Source: Nocardioides luteus (GTDB taxonomy: Bacteria; Actinomycetota; Actinomycetes; Propionibacteriales; Nocardioidaceae). Taken from it: a stretch of 64,000 nt of DNA. Each line of letters starts with the position of its first letter. The first letter of the stretch is position 1. Below are positions 32,305 through 40,742 of the stretch, one piece after another. The notes beneath the pieces were generated by a model, which did not search any database, was not told the DNA's origin, and saw only the letters and a program-made list of their open reading frames with translations. Location of the stretch: assembly GCF_014648595.1 (NCBI RefSeq), contig NZ_BMRK01000002.1, positions 339,736 to 403,735 on the forward strand, given 5' to 3'. The position numbers and the translations under genes are program-made.

Positions 32305-33354
32305 TCAGCGAGCGGCGCGTCCCGGCGTCCAGCCGAGCATCGGTCCGAGCCGGGTCGCCATGTCGGTGAGGATCTGCACGTAGTCGTCGTGGCCGAAGGT
32401 GAACGGGAGCGCGAAAGCGACCTCGTCGACCGCCCGGAAGCCTGCGTGCGCGGCGAGCATCTCGGCCAGCTGCTCGCTGCTTCCGACCAGGTCAGGAGCG
32501 AAGAAGGCGCGCTTGTGGGGACCGAGCTGCTGCGGCTCGCGGGTGCGGGGCAGCCGGGCCGCTGCGTACGCCTCGTACCGCTGTCGCTGCTCCGGGGTCG
32601 CTGAGTCGGTGGGGATCACCACGAGGCCCTGGGAGACGCGGGCTGCCTCGCCGGCCGGGTGGAGCGAGCGGAAGAGGTCGATCTGGGCGCGCTGGATCTG
32701 CGCGAAGTCGTCGCCCTCGGCGTCGATCACGCTCGAGGTGAGCAGGTTGAGGCCGTGCTCGGCGGCCCAGGTGACGCTGCGGGTGGAGCTGCCGCCGTAC
32801 CAGACCCGGTCGCGCAGGCCGGGCGACTGCGGCTGGATGCTGCGGGAGAAGGTCTCGATGCCGCGGGTGCCCTCGAAGGTCGAGACCGGCTTCCCCTCGA
32901 GGTTGTGGAGGAGCCGTTCGACGCGGGTGTAGGTGAAGTCCTCGACGTCGTGGGTGTCCGGATAGAGGTGGTCCTTGAGCGCGTCGTAGTTCATCGGCGG
33001 CCCGACGCTGACGCCCGCGTTGATCCGGCCGCCGCTGCCGCGGTCGGAGAGTACGTCGACGGTGCCGAGGTCCTCGGCGAGGCGGAACGGGTTCTCCAGA
33101 CCGAGCGGGGTCACCGCGGTGCCGAGCTCGATCCTCGACGTGCGCTGAGTCGCCGCGGCCATCACCGCGATCGGCGAGGAGATGCCGTACTGCAGGTGTC
33201 GGTGGCGCAGCCAGGCCGAGTCGAAGCCGAGCTCCTCGCCCAGCTCGATGATCTGCAAGGTCTCCTCGTGGCCCGCGGCGGGCGCGGCGGGGTCGAAGAG
33301 CCCGATGGTGAGGAAACCGAGCCTGCGCAGAGGCCTCGTAGGCTCCGTGGTCAT
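32305..33354 (-). CDS. LLM-class (luciferase-like) flavin-dependent oxidoreductase
   Basis: A 349-aa TIM-barrel enzyme of the bacterial luciferase-like family using FMN or F420. The N-terminal barrel strand (GFLTIGLFDP) is followed by SAWLRHRHLQYGISSPIAVM and the typical RIELGTAVTPLGLENPFRLAEDL and GGRINAGVSVG segments (in part). The C-terminal WTPGRAAR closes the domain. Substrate unknown. It starts 8 nt after the endonuclease IV stop, so the two are co-transcribed. Confidence 0.8.
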   Translation of the reverse strand: MTTEPTRPLRRLGFLTIGLFDPAAPAAGHEETLQIIELGEELGFDSAWLRHRHLQYGISSPIAVMAAATQRTSRIELGTAVTPLGLENPFRLAEDLGTVDVLSDRGSGGRINAGVSVGPPMNYDALKDHLYPDTHDVEDFTYTRVERLLHNLEGKPVSTFEGTRGIETFSRSIQPQSPGLRDRVWYGGSSTRSVTWAAEHGLNLLTSSVIDAEGDDFAQIQRAQIDLFRSLHPAGEAARVSQGLVVIPTDSATPEQRQRYEAYAAARLPRTREPQQLGPHKRAFFAPDLVGSSEQLAEMLAAHAGFRAVDEVAFALPFTFGHDDYVQILTDMATRLGPMLGWTPGRAAR

Positions 33355-33362
33355 GGTCCCGG

Positions 33363-34157
33363 TCAGAGCCGCTCGCGGAGCCAGGCGAAGTCGCTGGCGT
33401 GCTGCTCGGCGCCGCCGGGGGTCTCGCAGATCACCGGGGCGCCGGCATCGCGAACCACACCGGCGAGGAGGTCGGGGTCGATGCGGCCGGCGCCGAAGTT
33501 GGTGTGGCGGTCGGCGCCCGAGTCGAACTCGTCGCGGGAGTCGTTGCAGTGGACCAGGTCGATCCGGCCGGTGATCTTGCGGACGTCCTCGACGATCGTC
33601 TCGAGCGGGTTGCCGCCGGCGTGGGCGTGGCAGGTGTCGAGGCAGAAGCCGACGTCCTCCGCGCCCTCGGCCTTGCTGATCGCCTCCCAGACGCCGGCGA
33701 TCCGGTCGAGGTAGCGCGCCATCGCGTTGTCGCCGCCGGCGGTGTTCTCGATCAGCAGCGGCACCTTGATGTCGGTCGCCTCCACGGCCTTGCGCCAGTT
33801 GTCGAAGCCCTTCGCGGGGTCGTCGTCCTTGTTGACGTGCCCGCCGTGGACGATCAGGCCCTTCGCGCCCACCTCCGCGGCGACGTCCATGTGCTGCTGG
33901 AGGAGCTTGCGGCTCGGGATCCGGATCCGGTTGTTCGTGGTGGCGACGTTGATGATGTAGGGCGCGTGGACGTAGAGGTCGACGCCCTCCTCCTCCGCGC
34001 GAGCCTTGAGGGCGGCAGCGCCCTCGGCGTACGTCACCACCGGGCCCTTGTAGGACTGCGGGTCGCCCAGGAAGAACTGCACCAGGCTCGCTCCGCGCGC
34101 GGTCGCCTCGGCGACGGGGTCGGTCTGGTCTACGTGGGCACCGATCGCAACAGCCAT
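33363..34157 (-). CDS. nfo: Endonuclease IV (deoxyribonuclease IV)
   Basis: AP endonuclease of base-excision repair; 264 aa, TIM barrel with three metals. Metal-ligand motifs are visible: IGAH near the N-terminus, VHAPYIIN near residue 65, IVHGGH near 102, PLLIENTAG near 135, GFCLDTCHAHAGG near 172, and HCNDSRDEFDSGADRHTNFG near 205. Length is near the family norm. It is the first gene of a two-gene unit with the luciferase-like oxidoreductase. The start ATG at 34155-34157 is unambiguous. Confidence 0.88.
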   Translation of the reverse strand: MAVAIGAHVDQTDPVAEATARGASLVQFFLGDPQSYKGPVVTYAEGAAALKARAEEEGVDLYVHAPYIINVATTNNRIRIPSRKLLQQHMDVAAEVGAKGLIVHGGHVNKDDDPAKGFDNWRKAVEATDIKVPLLIENTAGGDNAMARYLDRIAGVWEAISKAEGAEDVGFCLDTCHAHAGGNPLETIVEDVRKITGRIDLVHCNDSRDEFDSGADRHTNFGAGRIDPDLLAGVVRDAGAPVICETPGGAEQHASDFAWLRERL

Positions 34158-34204
34158 GTGGTCAGTCTAGGACCCGGCACCGACGGCCTCCGACGCAATT
34201 CGGA

Positions 34205-34232
34205 TTGACTTCATACCTTACGGGGGTATGGT
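34205..34232 (+). promoter_or_regulatory. csoR promoter with CsoR-type operator
   Basis: TTGACT (34205-34210) and TATGGT (34227-34232) are separated by 16 nt. Between and over them lies ATACCTTACGGGGGTAT (34213-34229), with ATACC/GGTAT arms around a G-tract, as in known CsoR operators. The -10 box ends 7 nt before the ATG at 34240, indicating a leaderless, self-repressed transcript. Confidence 0.65.
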
Positions 34233-34239
34233 AGACGCC

Positions 34240-34560
34240 ATGGACGAGCACAGTGGGCACGAAGGCCACGCAGATCACGGATACCTCCACAACAAGAACA
34301 AGGAGGCCTATCTGAAGCGCCTCAAGCGCATCGAAGGTCAGGTGCGCGGGCTGCAGCGGATGGTCGAGGACGAGGCCTACTGCATCGACATCCTCACCCA
34401 GGTCTCCGCCTCCACGAAGGCGCTCCAGGCGGTGGCCCTCGGGCTGCTCGACGAGCACCTCGGTCACTGCGTCGCCGGCGCCGTGCAGAACGGCGGCGCC
34501 GAGGCCGACGAGAAGCTCGCTGAGGCCTCTGCCGCCATCGCCCGCCTCGTCCGATCCTGA
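34240..34560 (+). CDS. csoR: Copper-sensing repressor CsoR
   Basis: Cu(I)-responsive DNA-binding repressor of 106 aa, tetrameric helical bundle. The copper ligands are placed exactly as in Mycobacterium: Cys48, His73 and Cys77 (spacing 25 and 4). The N-terminus is His-rich (MDEHSGHEGHADHGYLH), a possible extra metal site. I start at the ATG at 34240 rather than 34228, because the promoter -10 box would overlap the earlier codon. It heads the csoR-copZ-copA operon and should release DNA when copper binds. Confidence 0.92.
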   Translation: MDEHSGHEGHADHGYLHNKNKEAYLKRLKRIEGQVRGLQRMVEDEAYCIDILTQVSASTKALQAVALGLLDEHLGHCVAGAVQNGGAEADEKLAEASAAIARLVRS

Positions 34561-34592
34561 TTGTCAACAATCCAACAACCTTAGGAACCGTC

Positions 34593-34796
34593 ATGAGCAC
34601 TCAGAACTTCACCGTCGTCGGCATGACCTGCGGCCACTGCGTCGCCTCCGTCACCGAGGAGGTCACCGAGATCGCCGGCGTGAGCAACGTCGACGTCGAC
34701 CTGGCCTCGGGCAACGTCACCGTCACCTCTGACGAGCCGGTCTCCGACGACGCCATCCGCGCGGCCGTCGAAGAGGCCGGCTACTCGCTGGCCTGA
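34593..34796 (+). CDS. copZ: Copper chaperone CopZ (HMA domain protein)
   Basis: A 67-aa heavy-metal-associated domain with Cu(I)-binding GMTCGHC (Cys13, Cys16) and the usual beta-alpha-beta-beta-alpha-beta pattern ending in EEAGYSLA. It delivers copper to CopA, which begins 5 nt after its stop. The upstream stretch TTAGGAACCGTC gives a modest ribosome-binding site. Confidence 0.9.
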   Translation: MSTQNFTVVGMTCGHCVASVTEEVTEIAGVSNVDVDLASGNVTVTSDEPVSDDAIRAAVEEAGYSLA

Positions 34797-34801
34797 TCGC
34801 C

Positions 34802-37800
34802 ATGGCCCCCACCGCCGCCACGCCCACCGAGGAGCAGCTCGAGATCGAGGGGATGACCTGCGCGAGCTGCGTCCGCCGGGTCACCAAGGCCATCAGCCGC
34901 GTCGAAGGCGTCGAGGACGCCAACGTCAACCTCGCCACCGAGACCGCCCTGGTGCACTTCGATCCCGCCCGGACCGATCTCGCCGAGATCAGCGCCGCCA
35001 TCGAGAAGGCGGGCTACCAGGCCATCCTCCGATCGTCGACTGTCGACAATCCGGATGAACCCGAGGCCGAGACAGACGACCGAGAGGCACGCCGCGAGAA
35101 CGAGCTCGTCCAGCTCAAGCGGCGATGGATCACTGCGCTGGCGGTGGGGCTGGGCCTGATGGCGCTGATGTACGTCCCGCTCCCGGTGAACGCCATGGAG
35201 CCGGTCATGTCGATCGTGCTCGTCGTCGCCGCAGTCACCCAGTGGTGGGCGGGCCGCGACATCTATCTCGCCGCGGTGCGGGGCATCCGCCACGGCTCCG
35301 TCGACATGAACACCCTGGTCACGCTCGGCACCGGCATCGCCTTCGCCTACAGCGCCTTCGTGACCTTGTGGATGGGGCAGGCCGAGGCCTGGGGGCTGCC
35401 GCTCCACCTCTACTTCGAGACCGCCCTGGTCATCGTCGCGCTGGTGCTGATGGGCCGCTGGCTGGAGGCCCGGGCCAAGTCGCGTACGGCTGATGCGGTC
35501 AAGGCCCTGGTCGGCCTGATGCCGGAGACGGCGACGGTCGTACGCAACGGCCGAGACGTCACCGTGCCCGTCGCGAACCTGCAGGTCGACGACCGGATCC
35601 GGGTCCGCGCAGGCGAGAAGATCCCGGTCGACGGCCGCATCGTCGCGGGCTCGTCCTACGTCGACGAGTCCATGCTCACCGGCGAGAGCGACCCGGTGCG
35701 GAAGGTCGAGGGCGACATCGTCATCGGCGCCACGATCAACCAGACCGGCTCGTTCGAGATCGAGGCGACCGCGGTCGGCTCCGAGACCACCCTGGCCCAG
35801 ATCATCGCGATGGTCGAGTCGGCCCAGGGCTCCGGCACCAAGCTGCAGCGTCTCGCCGACCGGGTCTCCGCCGTCTTCGTTCCCGCTGTGCTGGTCGTCG
35901 CCGCGCTGACCTTCCTCGGCTGGCTCCTCCTCGGACCCGACACCGAGCGGCTGACCAGCGCGGTCACTGCTGCGATCGCGGTCCTCATCATCGCCTGCCC
36001 GTGCGCGCTCGGCCTCGCCACACCGGCCGCGGTCATGGTCGGCGCCGGCCGCGCCGCCGAGCTCGGCGTGCTCGTCGGCTCGGGCGAGACCCTCGAGCGC
36101 GCCCGCTCGGTCACCGCCATCGTCTTCGACAAGACCGGCACGATCACCCACGGCAAGCCCGAGGTCTCGGACATCACCCCCGCTGACGGCTGGACGCCCG
36201 ACGAGCTGATCCGCATCGCAGCCGCCGCCGAGACCGGCAGCGACCACCCGCTGGCGACCGCCCTCCGCGCCCGCGCCGGAACCCCTGCCGAGGCGTCGGC
36301 CCGGTCGGCCGAGCGGTCACCTGGTGACGTCTCGACCGACGTACGCGACGTCTCGACCGACGCGCCTGACGTCTCGGCGTTCGAGGCACACCCGGGGCGC
36401 GGAATCAGCGCGATGGTCGACGGTCGACGCGTCCTCGTCGGCAACTCCGCGATGCTCGCCGAAGAGGACATCGAGGCCGCCGACGACGGCTCGGTGCTGA
36501 TCGCCGTCGACGGTGCGTACGCCGGGTCGATCCGGGTCGAGGACCAGGTGCGGGACGAGGCCAGGGAGACCGTCCGCCTGCTCGAGGAGTCGGGCGTCGA
36601 GGTCCACATCCTCAGCGGCGACGCGGCCGAGACGGTGGCGCGGGTGGCCGACGAGGTCGGCGTGAGCCACGCGTCCGGCGGTCTGCTGCCCGAGCAGAAG
36701 CTCGCCCGGATCCAGGAGCTTCAGGTCGGCGGCAAGGTCGTCGCGATGGTCGGCGACGGGATCAACGACGCTCCGGCGCTCGCCCAGGCCGACGTCGGGA
36801 TCGCGATCGGCACCGGCACCGACGTCGCCCTGGCCGCCTCCGACATCACCCTGGTCGGTGGAGACCTCCGCGGCGTGGTCACCGCGCTCGCCCTCTCCCG
36901 CCGCACGGTCGCGACGATCAAGCAGGGCCTGTTCTGGGCCTTCGCCTACAACGTCCTCCTGATCCCGGTCGCCGCGCTCGCCCTCCTCGACCCGGTCCTC
37001 GCCGGCGCTGCGATGGCGATGAGCTCGGTCAGCGTCGTCACCAACGCGCTGCGGCTGCGTGGCTTCCGCCGCCCCGAGACGCCCGAGGCGTACGCCGGTC
37101 GCGGCTTCCTCACCAAGGCCCGCGACGGTGGATACCTGCTGGTCACGGCCGTGATCGCGCTGGCGATCGGCGGCAGCCTGACCTATCTCTCCCGCACCGA
37201 GCCGGCCCAGCGCGGCATGAACGGCATCCTCGAGTGGGCGCAGGGGATGAGCCCGATGCGGCCGTCGATGACGGAGATGCACGAGGTCGACATCGCTCCG
37301 GTCGCGGCCGAGGACGCCGGGGTCGACGTAGCGATGACCCGCCGCGACGGTGGGCTCCGGTTCCTGGTGACCGACGCCGAGACCGGTGAGCCGGTGACCG
37401 ACCTCGGTCGCACCCACCAGGCCTGGATGCACGTCATCGTGACCAGCCAGGACCTCTCCTGGTTCCGTCACCTGCACGCGGAACCCACCGGGCGGCCGGG
37501 CGAGCTCGAGACCGACGTGGCCTTCCCTGCCGGCGGCACCTACCGCGTCGACACCGAGTTTCGCCGGCGTGCTGACATCGCCGACGTGCTCGATCGGCAG
37601 CAGCTCACGGTCGGAGGTACGCAGCCCGCGGCCGTCCCGCTCGAGGCCGGGCCGCGCTCGTCGACCGTCGGCGACGTCACCGTCGAGCTCGAGGGCGATG
37701 TGGTGGCCGACCAGGAGACCGACCTGCACTTCCGCTTCACCGACCGAGGCGGCCGGATTGTCGACGATCTACAACCCTATCTGGGAGCGGCCGGCCACGT

Positions 37801-38026
37801 CGTGGTGATGAGCGCGGACGGCGCGACGTTCGTGCACGGTCACGCCGAGGGCGAAGGCCTGGCAGTGCCCGGCGCGACCTTCGGGCCCGAGCTGGAGCTG
37901 CACCTGGACGTACCGAAGGCCGGGCTCTACCGCTTGTGGGCACAGTTCCGGCTGGGCGCCGGCGAGGTCATCACGGTGCCGTTCACGGTCGAAGCCGTGG
38001 ATTCGGCCGCGGAATCCGCTGGTTGA
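34802..38026 (+). CDS. copA: Cu(I)-exporting P1B-ATPase CopA with fused C-terminal domain
   Basis: Copper-exporting ATPase of 1074 aa, some 300 longer than usual. In order: HMA domain (Cys20/Cys23 in GMTCASC), membrane helices, TGES loop, CPC motif at 399-401, phosphorylated D443 in DKTGT, HP loop (SDHPLA), and GDGIND at 651-656. The N-domain carries an extra segment of about 20 residues ([18 protein letters not shown], about 508-526) encoded by the 21-bp repeat. After the usual last two helices comes an additional hydrophobic helix (about 776-797), which would place the last 270 residues outside. That tail is rich in Met/His motifs ([27 protein letters not shown]). Confidence 0.9.
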   Translation: MAPTAATPTEEQLEIEGMTCASCVRRVTKAISRVEGVEDANVNLATETALVHFDPARTDLAEISAAIEKAGYQAILRSSTVDNPDEPEAETDDREARRENELVQLKRRWITALAVGLGLMALMYVPLPVNAMEPVMSIVLVVAAVTQWWAGRDIYLAAVRGIRHGSVDMNTLVTLGTGIAFAYSAFVTLWMGQAEAWGLPLHLYFETALVIVALVLMGRWLEARAKSRTADAVKALVGLMPETATVVRNGRDVTVPVANLQVDDRIRVRAGEKIPVDGRIVAGSSYVDESMLTGESDPVRKVEGDIVIGATINQTGSFEIEATAVGSETTLAQIIAMVESAQGSGTKLQRLADRVSAVFVPAVLVVAALTFLGWLLLGPDTERLTSAVTAAIAVLIIACPCALGLATPAAVMVGAGRAAELGVLVGSGETLERARSVTAIVFDKTGTITHGKPEVSDITPADGWTPDELIRIAAAAETGSDHPLATALRARAGTPAEASARSAERSPGDVSTDVRDVSTDAPDVSAFEAHPGRGISAMVDGRRVLVGNSAMLAEEDIEAADDGSVLIAVDGAYAGSIRVEDQVRDEARETVRLLEESGVEVHILSGDAAETVARVADEVGVSHASGGLLPEQKLARIQELQVGGKVVAMVGDGINDAPALAQADVGIAIGTGTDVALAASDITLVGGDLRGVVTALALSRRTVATIKQGLFWAFAYNVLLIPVAALALLDPVLAGAAMAMSSVSVVTNALRLRGFRRPETPEAYAGRGFLTKARDGGYLLVTAVIALAIGGSLTYLSRTEPAQRGMNGILEWAQGMSPMRPSMTEMHEVDIAPVAAEDAGVDVAMTRRDGGLRFLVTDAETGEPVTDLGRTHQAWMHVIVTSQDLSWFRHLHAEPTGRPGELETDVAFPAGGTYRVDTEFRRRADIADVLDRQQLTVGGTQPAAVPLEAGPRSSTVGDVTVELEGDVVADQETDLHFRFTDRGGRIVDDLQPYLGAAGHVVVMSADGATFVHGHAEGEGLAVPGATFGPELELHLDVPKAGLYRLWAQFRLGAGEVITVPFTVEAVDSAAESAG
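36305..36377. repeat. 21-bp repeat array inside the copA coding sequence
   Basis: GACGTCTCGACCGAC occurs at 36326 and 36347, and GACGTCTCGG at 36368, an exact 21-bp period that keeps the copA frame. The upstream CGGTCGGCCGAG and the linker GTACG also recur in the array after rplI at 40.0 kb, so a longer element is shared. Confidence 0.85.
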
Positions 38027-38129
38027 TACCCTGACGCGTCCCTCTCCACAGGCGGAGATGGGACATCGCATCAGCCCTCCTGCCATGGAGAGACCATGGC
38101 CGCCGAGTCCGTAGGAGGTGGAGAACGCT

Positions 38130-38417
38130 ATGCGCGCCTATGAAGTAATGGTGATCCTCGAGCCCAGCCTCGATGAGCGCACCGTCGCCCCGACCCTTGA
38201 CAAGTTCCTGAAGGTCGTCACCAACGATGGTGGCACCGTCGAGAACGTCGACGTCTGGGGCCGTCGCCGTCTGGCCTATGAGGTCAACAAGAACGCCGAG
38301 GGCATCTACGCGGTCATCAACCTGACCGCCGAGCCCAAGACGGTTTCCGAGCTGGACCGTCAGTTCGGCCTCAACGAGCAGATCCTGCGTACGAAGGTCA
38401 TCCGCCCGTCCAAGTGA
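38130..38417 (+). CDS. rpsF: 30S ribosomal protein S6
   Basis: A 95-aa S6 protein with the family start [17 protein letters not shown] and the ending [15 protein letters not shown]. It forms the S6-S18 heterodimer on the small subunit platform. I start at the ATG at 38130; AGGAGG lies 11 nt upstream, and an in-frame GTG 12 nt earlier would give a non-family extension. First gene of the rpsF-ssb-rpsR-rplI cluster. Confidence 0.96.
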   Translation: MRAYEVMVILEPSLDERTVAPTLDKFLKVVTNDGGTVENVDVWGRRRLAYEVNKNAEGIYAVINLTAEPKTVSELDRQFGLNEQILRTKVIRPSK

Positions 38418-38527
38418 CGCGGATGTCTCCGTCGGAAATGTCGGTAGGTCCGACTATGTTCGGGGCCTGAAGAGGAAACTCTCCTGAACCGACACCGACA
38501 CCCCAGATCAGACTCAAGGGAGATCTC

Positions 38528-39124
38528 ATGGCAGGCGACACCGTCATCACCGTGATCGGCAACCTCACCGACGACCCGGAGCTTCGCTTCACGCCGTCCG
38601 GTGCAGCCGTTGCGAACTTCACGATTGCTTCGACGCCCAGCAGCTTCAACCGACAGACGAACTCGTGGGAGGACGGGGAGACCCTCTTCCTGCGCTGCTC
38701 GATCTGGCGTCAGGCTGCTGAGAACGTCGCCGAGTCCCTGCAGCGCGGCATGCGTGTCGTCGCTCAGGGCCGCCTGAAGTCGCGGTCCTACGAGACGCGC
38801 GAGGGCGAGAAGCGTACTGTCTTCGAGCTCGAGTGCGACGAGATCGGTCCGTCGCTCCGCTACGCGACCGCCAAGGTCACCAAGGCCAGCCGCCAGTCCG
38901 GCGGCCAGGGTGGCGGCGGTTACAACCAGGGCGGTGGCGCTGGTGGTTACAACCAGGGTGGCGGCTACGGCGGCCCCCAGGGCGGAGGCCAGCAGCAGGC
39001 TCCGGCCGGCAACGACCCGTGGGCCTCGCCGGCTCCGCAGCAGCCCGCCAACGCGGGCGGCGGCGCGCCGGCCAACGACCCGTGGGCGACCCCGGGCGTG
39101 GGCAACGACGAGCCTCCCTTCTGA
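38528..39124 (+). CDS. ssb: Single-stranded DNA-binding protein
   Basis: Essential ssDNA-binding protein of 198 aa. The OB fold occupies residues 1-115 ([20 protein letters not shown] to [20 protein letters not shown], in part). A Gly/Gln-rich disordered linker and the acidic protein-interaction tip DEPPF follow. GGGAG lies 7 nt before the ATG. Placement between rpsF and rpsR is the conserved bacterial order. Confidence 0.96.
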   Translation: MAGDTVITVIGNLTDDPELRFTPSGAAVANFTIASTPSSFNRQTNSWEDGETLFLRCSIWRQAAENVAESLQRGMRVVAQGRLKSRSYETREGEKRTVFELECDEIGPSLRYATAKVTKASRQSGGQGGGGYNQGGGAGGYNQGGGYGGPQGGGQQQAPAGNDPWASPAPQQPANAGGGAPANDPWATPGVGNDEPPF

Positions 39125-39201
39125 GCCTGATCCAGCTCAACCCCATCCGAATCCCTCAACCATTCCGGCGCTAGCCGGGCTTCTAGAAAGGAAGCACCAC
39201 A

Positions 39202-39438
39202 ATGGCCAAGGCAGTGATTCGCAAGCCTAAGAAGAAGGTTTGCCAGTTCTGCAAGGAGAAGGCGACCGGTGTCGACTACAAGGACGCCACCCTCCTCCGT
39301 AAGTTCATCTCCGACCGCGGCAAGATCCGCGCCCGCCGCGTGACCGGCAACTGCGTCCAGCACCAGCGCGACGTGGCCATCGCCGTCAAGAACGCCCGCG
39401 AGGTCGCTCTGCTGCCCTACACCTCCACCGGTCGCTGA
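39202..39438 (+). CDS. rpsR: 30S ribosomal protein S18
   Basis: A 78-aa S18 of the cysteine-containing (C+) type. Cys14, Cys17, Cys51 and His54 are placed to bind zinc, and the core [15 protein letters not shown] is typical. Actinobacteria often carry a second zinc-free S18 elsewhere. AGAAAGGAAG lies before the ATG. Confidence 0.95.
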   Translation: MAKAVIRKPKKKVCQFCKEKATGVDYKDATLLRKFISDRGKIRARRVTGNCVQHQRDVAIAVKNAREVALLPYTSTGR

Positions 39439-39449
39439 GGAGGATCGAC

Positions 39450-39902
39450 ATGGCTACCAAGATCATCCTTCAGCAGGAGGTCACCGGGCTGGGTTCCGCC
39501 GGTGACGTCGTCGAGGTCAAGGACGGCTACGCCCGCAACTACCTGATCCCGCGTGGCGACGCCATCCGCTGGACCCGTGGCGCCGAGTCGCAGGTCGAGT
39601 CGATCAAGGCCGCGCGCTCGGCTCGCTCCGTGCGCGACGAGGCTCACGCCGCCGAGATCAAGGGCAAGCTCGAGGCCAACACGGTCAACGTGAAGGTCCG
39701 CTCCGGCAAGGACGGTCGCCTCTACGGTGCCGTCACCGCCGCCGACATCGCCACCGCGGTCTCCGAGGCCACCGGCGAGTCGATCGACAAGCGCACCATC
39801 GCGCTGGGCAACCCGATCAAGGCCCTCGGTGCCCACGAGGTCTCCGTCAAGCTCCACGACGAGGTGTCCGCCAAGCTGGCCCTCAACGTGGTCCCCGCTT
39901 GA
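39450..39902 (+). CDS. rplI: 50S ribosomal protein L9
   Basis: A 150-aa L9 with the N-terminal domain [20 protein letters not shown] and its NYLIPRGDA loop, a long connecting helix, and the C-terminal rRNA-binding domain ([19 protein letters not shown]). GAGGAGG precedes the ATG, 11 nt after the rpsR stop. It is the last gene of the ribosomal cluster and is followed by a strong terminator. Confidence 0.96.
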   Translation: MATKIILQQEVTGLGSAGDVVEVKDGYARNYLIPRGDAIRWTRGAESQVESIKAARSARSVRDEAHAAEIKGKLEANTVNVKVRSGKDGRLYGAVTAADIATAVSEATGESIDKRTIALGNPIKALGAHEVSVKLHDEVSAKLALNVVPA

Positions 39903-39917
39903 TCTAGGGATTCACGC

Positions 39918-39945
39918 AGGCCCGCCTCCTTCGGGAGGCGGGCCT
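39918..39945 (+). terminator. Rho-independent terminator after rplI
   Basis: AGGCCCGCCTCC and GGAGGCGGGCCT form a perfect 12-bp stem closed by a TTCG tetraloop, followed by CTTCGTTTT. It lies 16 nt after the rplI stop codon. Confidence 0.92.
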
Positions 39946-39955
39946 CTTCGTTTTC

Positions 39956-40110
39956 GCCGAGGCGTCACCTACGTCGGCCGAGGCGTCACTCCGGTCGGCC
40001 GAGTGGGCACGGCGATGCCGTCTCGGCCGACGTACGTGACGTCTCGACCGACCGGGCTGACGTCTCGACCGACCGGGCCGACGTCTCGACCGACCGGGCT
40101 GACGTCTCGG
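39956..40110. repeat. 21-bp repeat array between rplI and the DinB-like gene
   Basis: GACGTCTCGACCGAC starts at 40038, 40059 and 40080, and a partial copy at 40101, exactly 21 bp apart. Degenerate copies in the opposite orientation (GTCGGCCGAGGCGTC) lie at about 39956-39987. The element CCGGTCGGCCGAG plus the GTACG linker matches the array inside copA. Confidence 0.85.
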
Positions 40111-40111
40111 C

Positions 40112-40687
40112 TCAGAACCTCTCCGCGATCGCGGTCAGCTTCGCGACGTAGGCCGGCCAGTCGTACTCCGACGGGATGTTGTCTCCGGGCTTGCGCCAGC
40201 CGACGGAGCCGTCGGTCTCCTCGCGCAGGATGTCGGCCTGGCCGCAGTGACCGGCGAGGTCGGCGAAGAGGTGCACCAGCATGTGGTGGAGAGTGACCTC
40301 GTCGTCCTTCCAGTGCGGTACGTGGCCGATAGCGTCGAGCGGGAGTGCATCGATCGTCTCGTCGCCGTGAGCGATGACCCGGCGATAGCGATCGAGGATC
40401 ATCTCGACCGACTCGTCCTCGGTGGCGTACCAGTCGGCCTGGGGGTCCTCGTCGAAGACCTCGGCTGAGATCAGCTCCTCGGGATGGGGGAACGGGCGGC
40501 CGAACGTGTCCCCGAGGTAGACCGCCTCCACCCCGATGACGTGCTTGATGATGCCGAGCAGGTTGGTGCCGGTGGGCGTACGCGGCAGCCGGGCCTCCCG
40601 CTCCGACAGGCCCTCCACCTTGGAGATGAGCGCCTCGCGGCGCGCGTCGATGTAGGCCTTCAAGGTGCTCTTCGGGTCGGTGGACAT
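40112..40687 (-). CDS. DinB-family (DUF664) protein
   Basis: A 191-aa four-helix DinB-like protein. Candidate metal-binding histidines occur in LGIIKHVIGVEAVYLGD (near 49), LHHMLVHLFADLAGH (near 133-146) and the following AGHCGQADILREET. In actinobacteria this superfamily includes thiol transferases that use mycothiol, and uncharacterised DUF664 members. Its 3' end touches the 21-bp array. Substrate unknown. Confidence 0.8.
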   Translation of the reverse strand: MSTDPKSTLKAYIDARREALISKVEGLSEREARLPRTPTGTNLLGIIKHVIGVEAVYLGDTFGRPFPHPEELISAEVFDEDPQADWYATEDESVEMILDRYRRVIAHGDETIDALPLDAIGHVPHWKDDEVTLHHMLVHLFADLAGHCGQADILREETDGSVGWRKPGDNIPSEYDWPAYVAKLTAIAERF

Positions 40688-40742
40688 GGGACGACTGTGG
40701 CCCCGACCGGATCTCGGCGCAACCGACTATGCGGCCGCGGGA

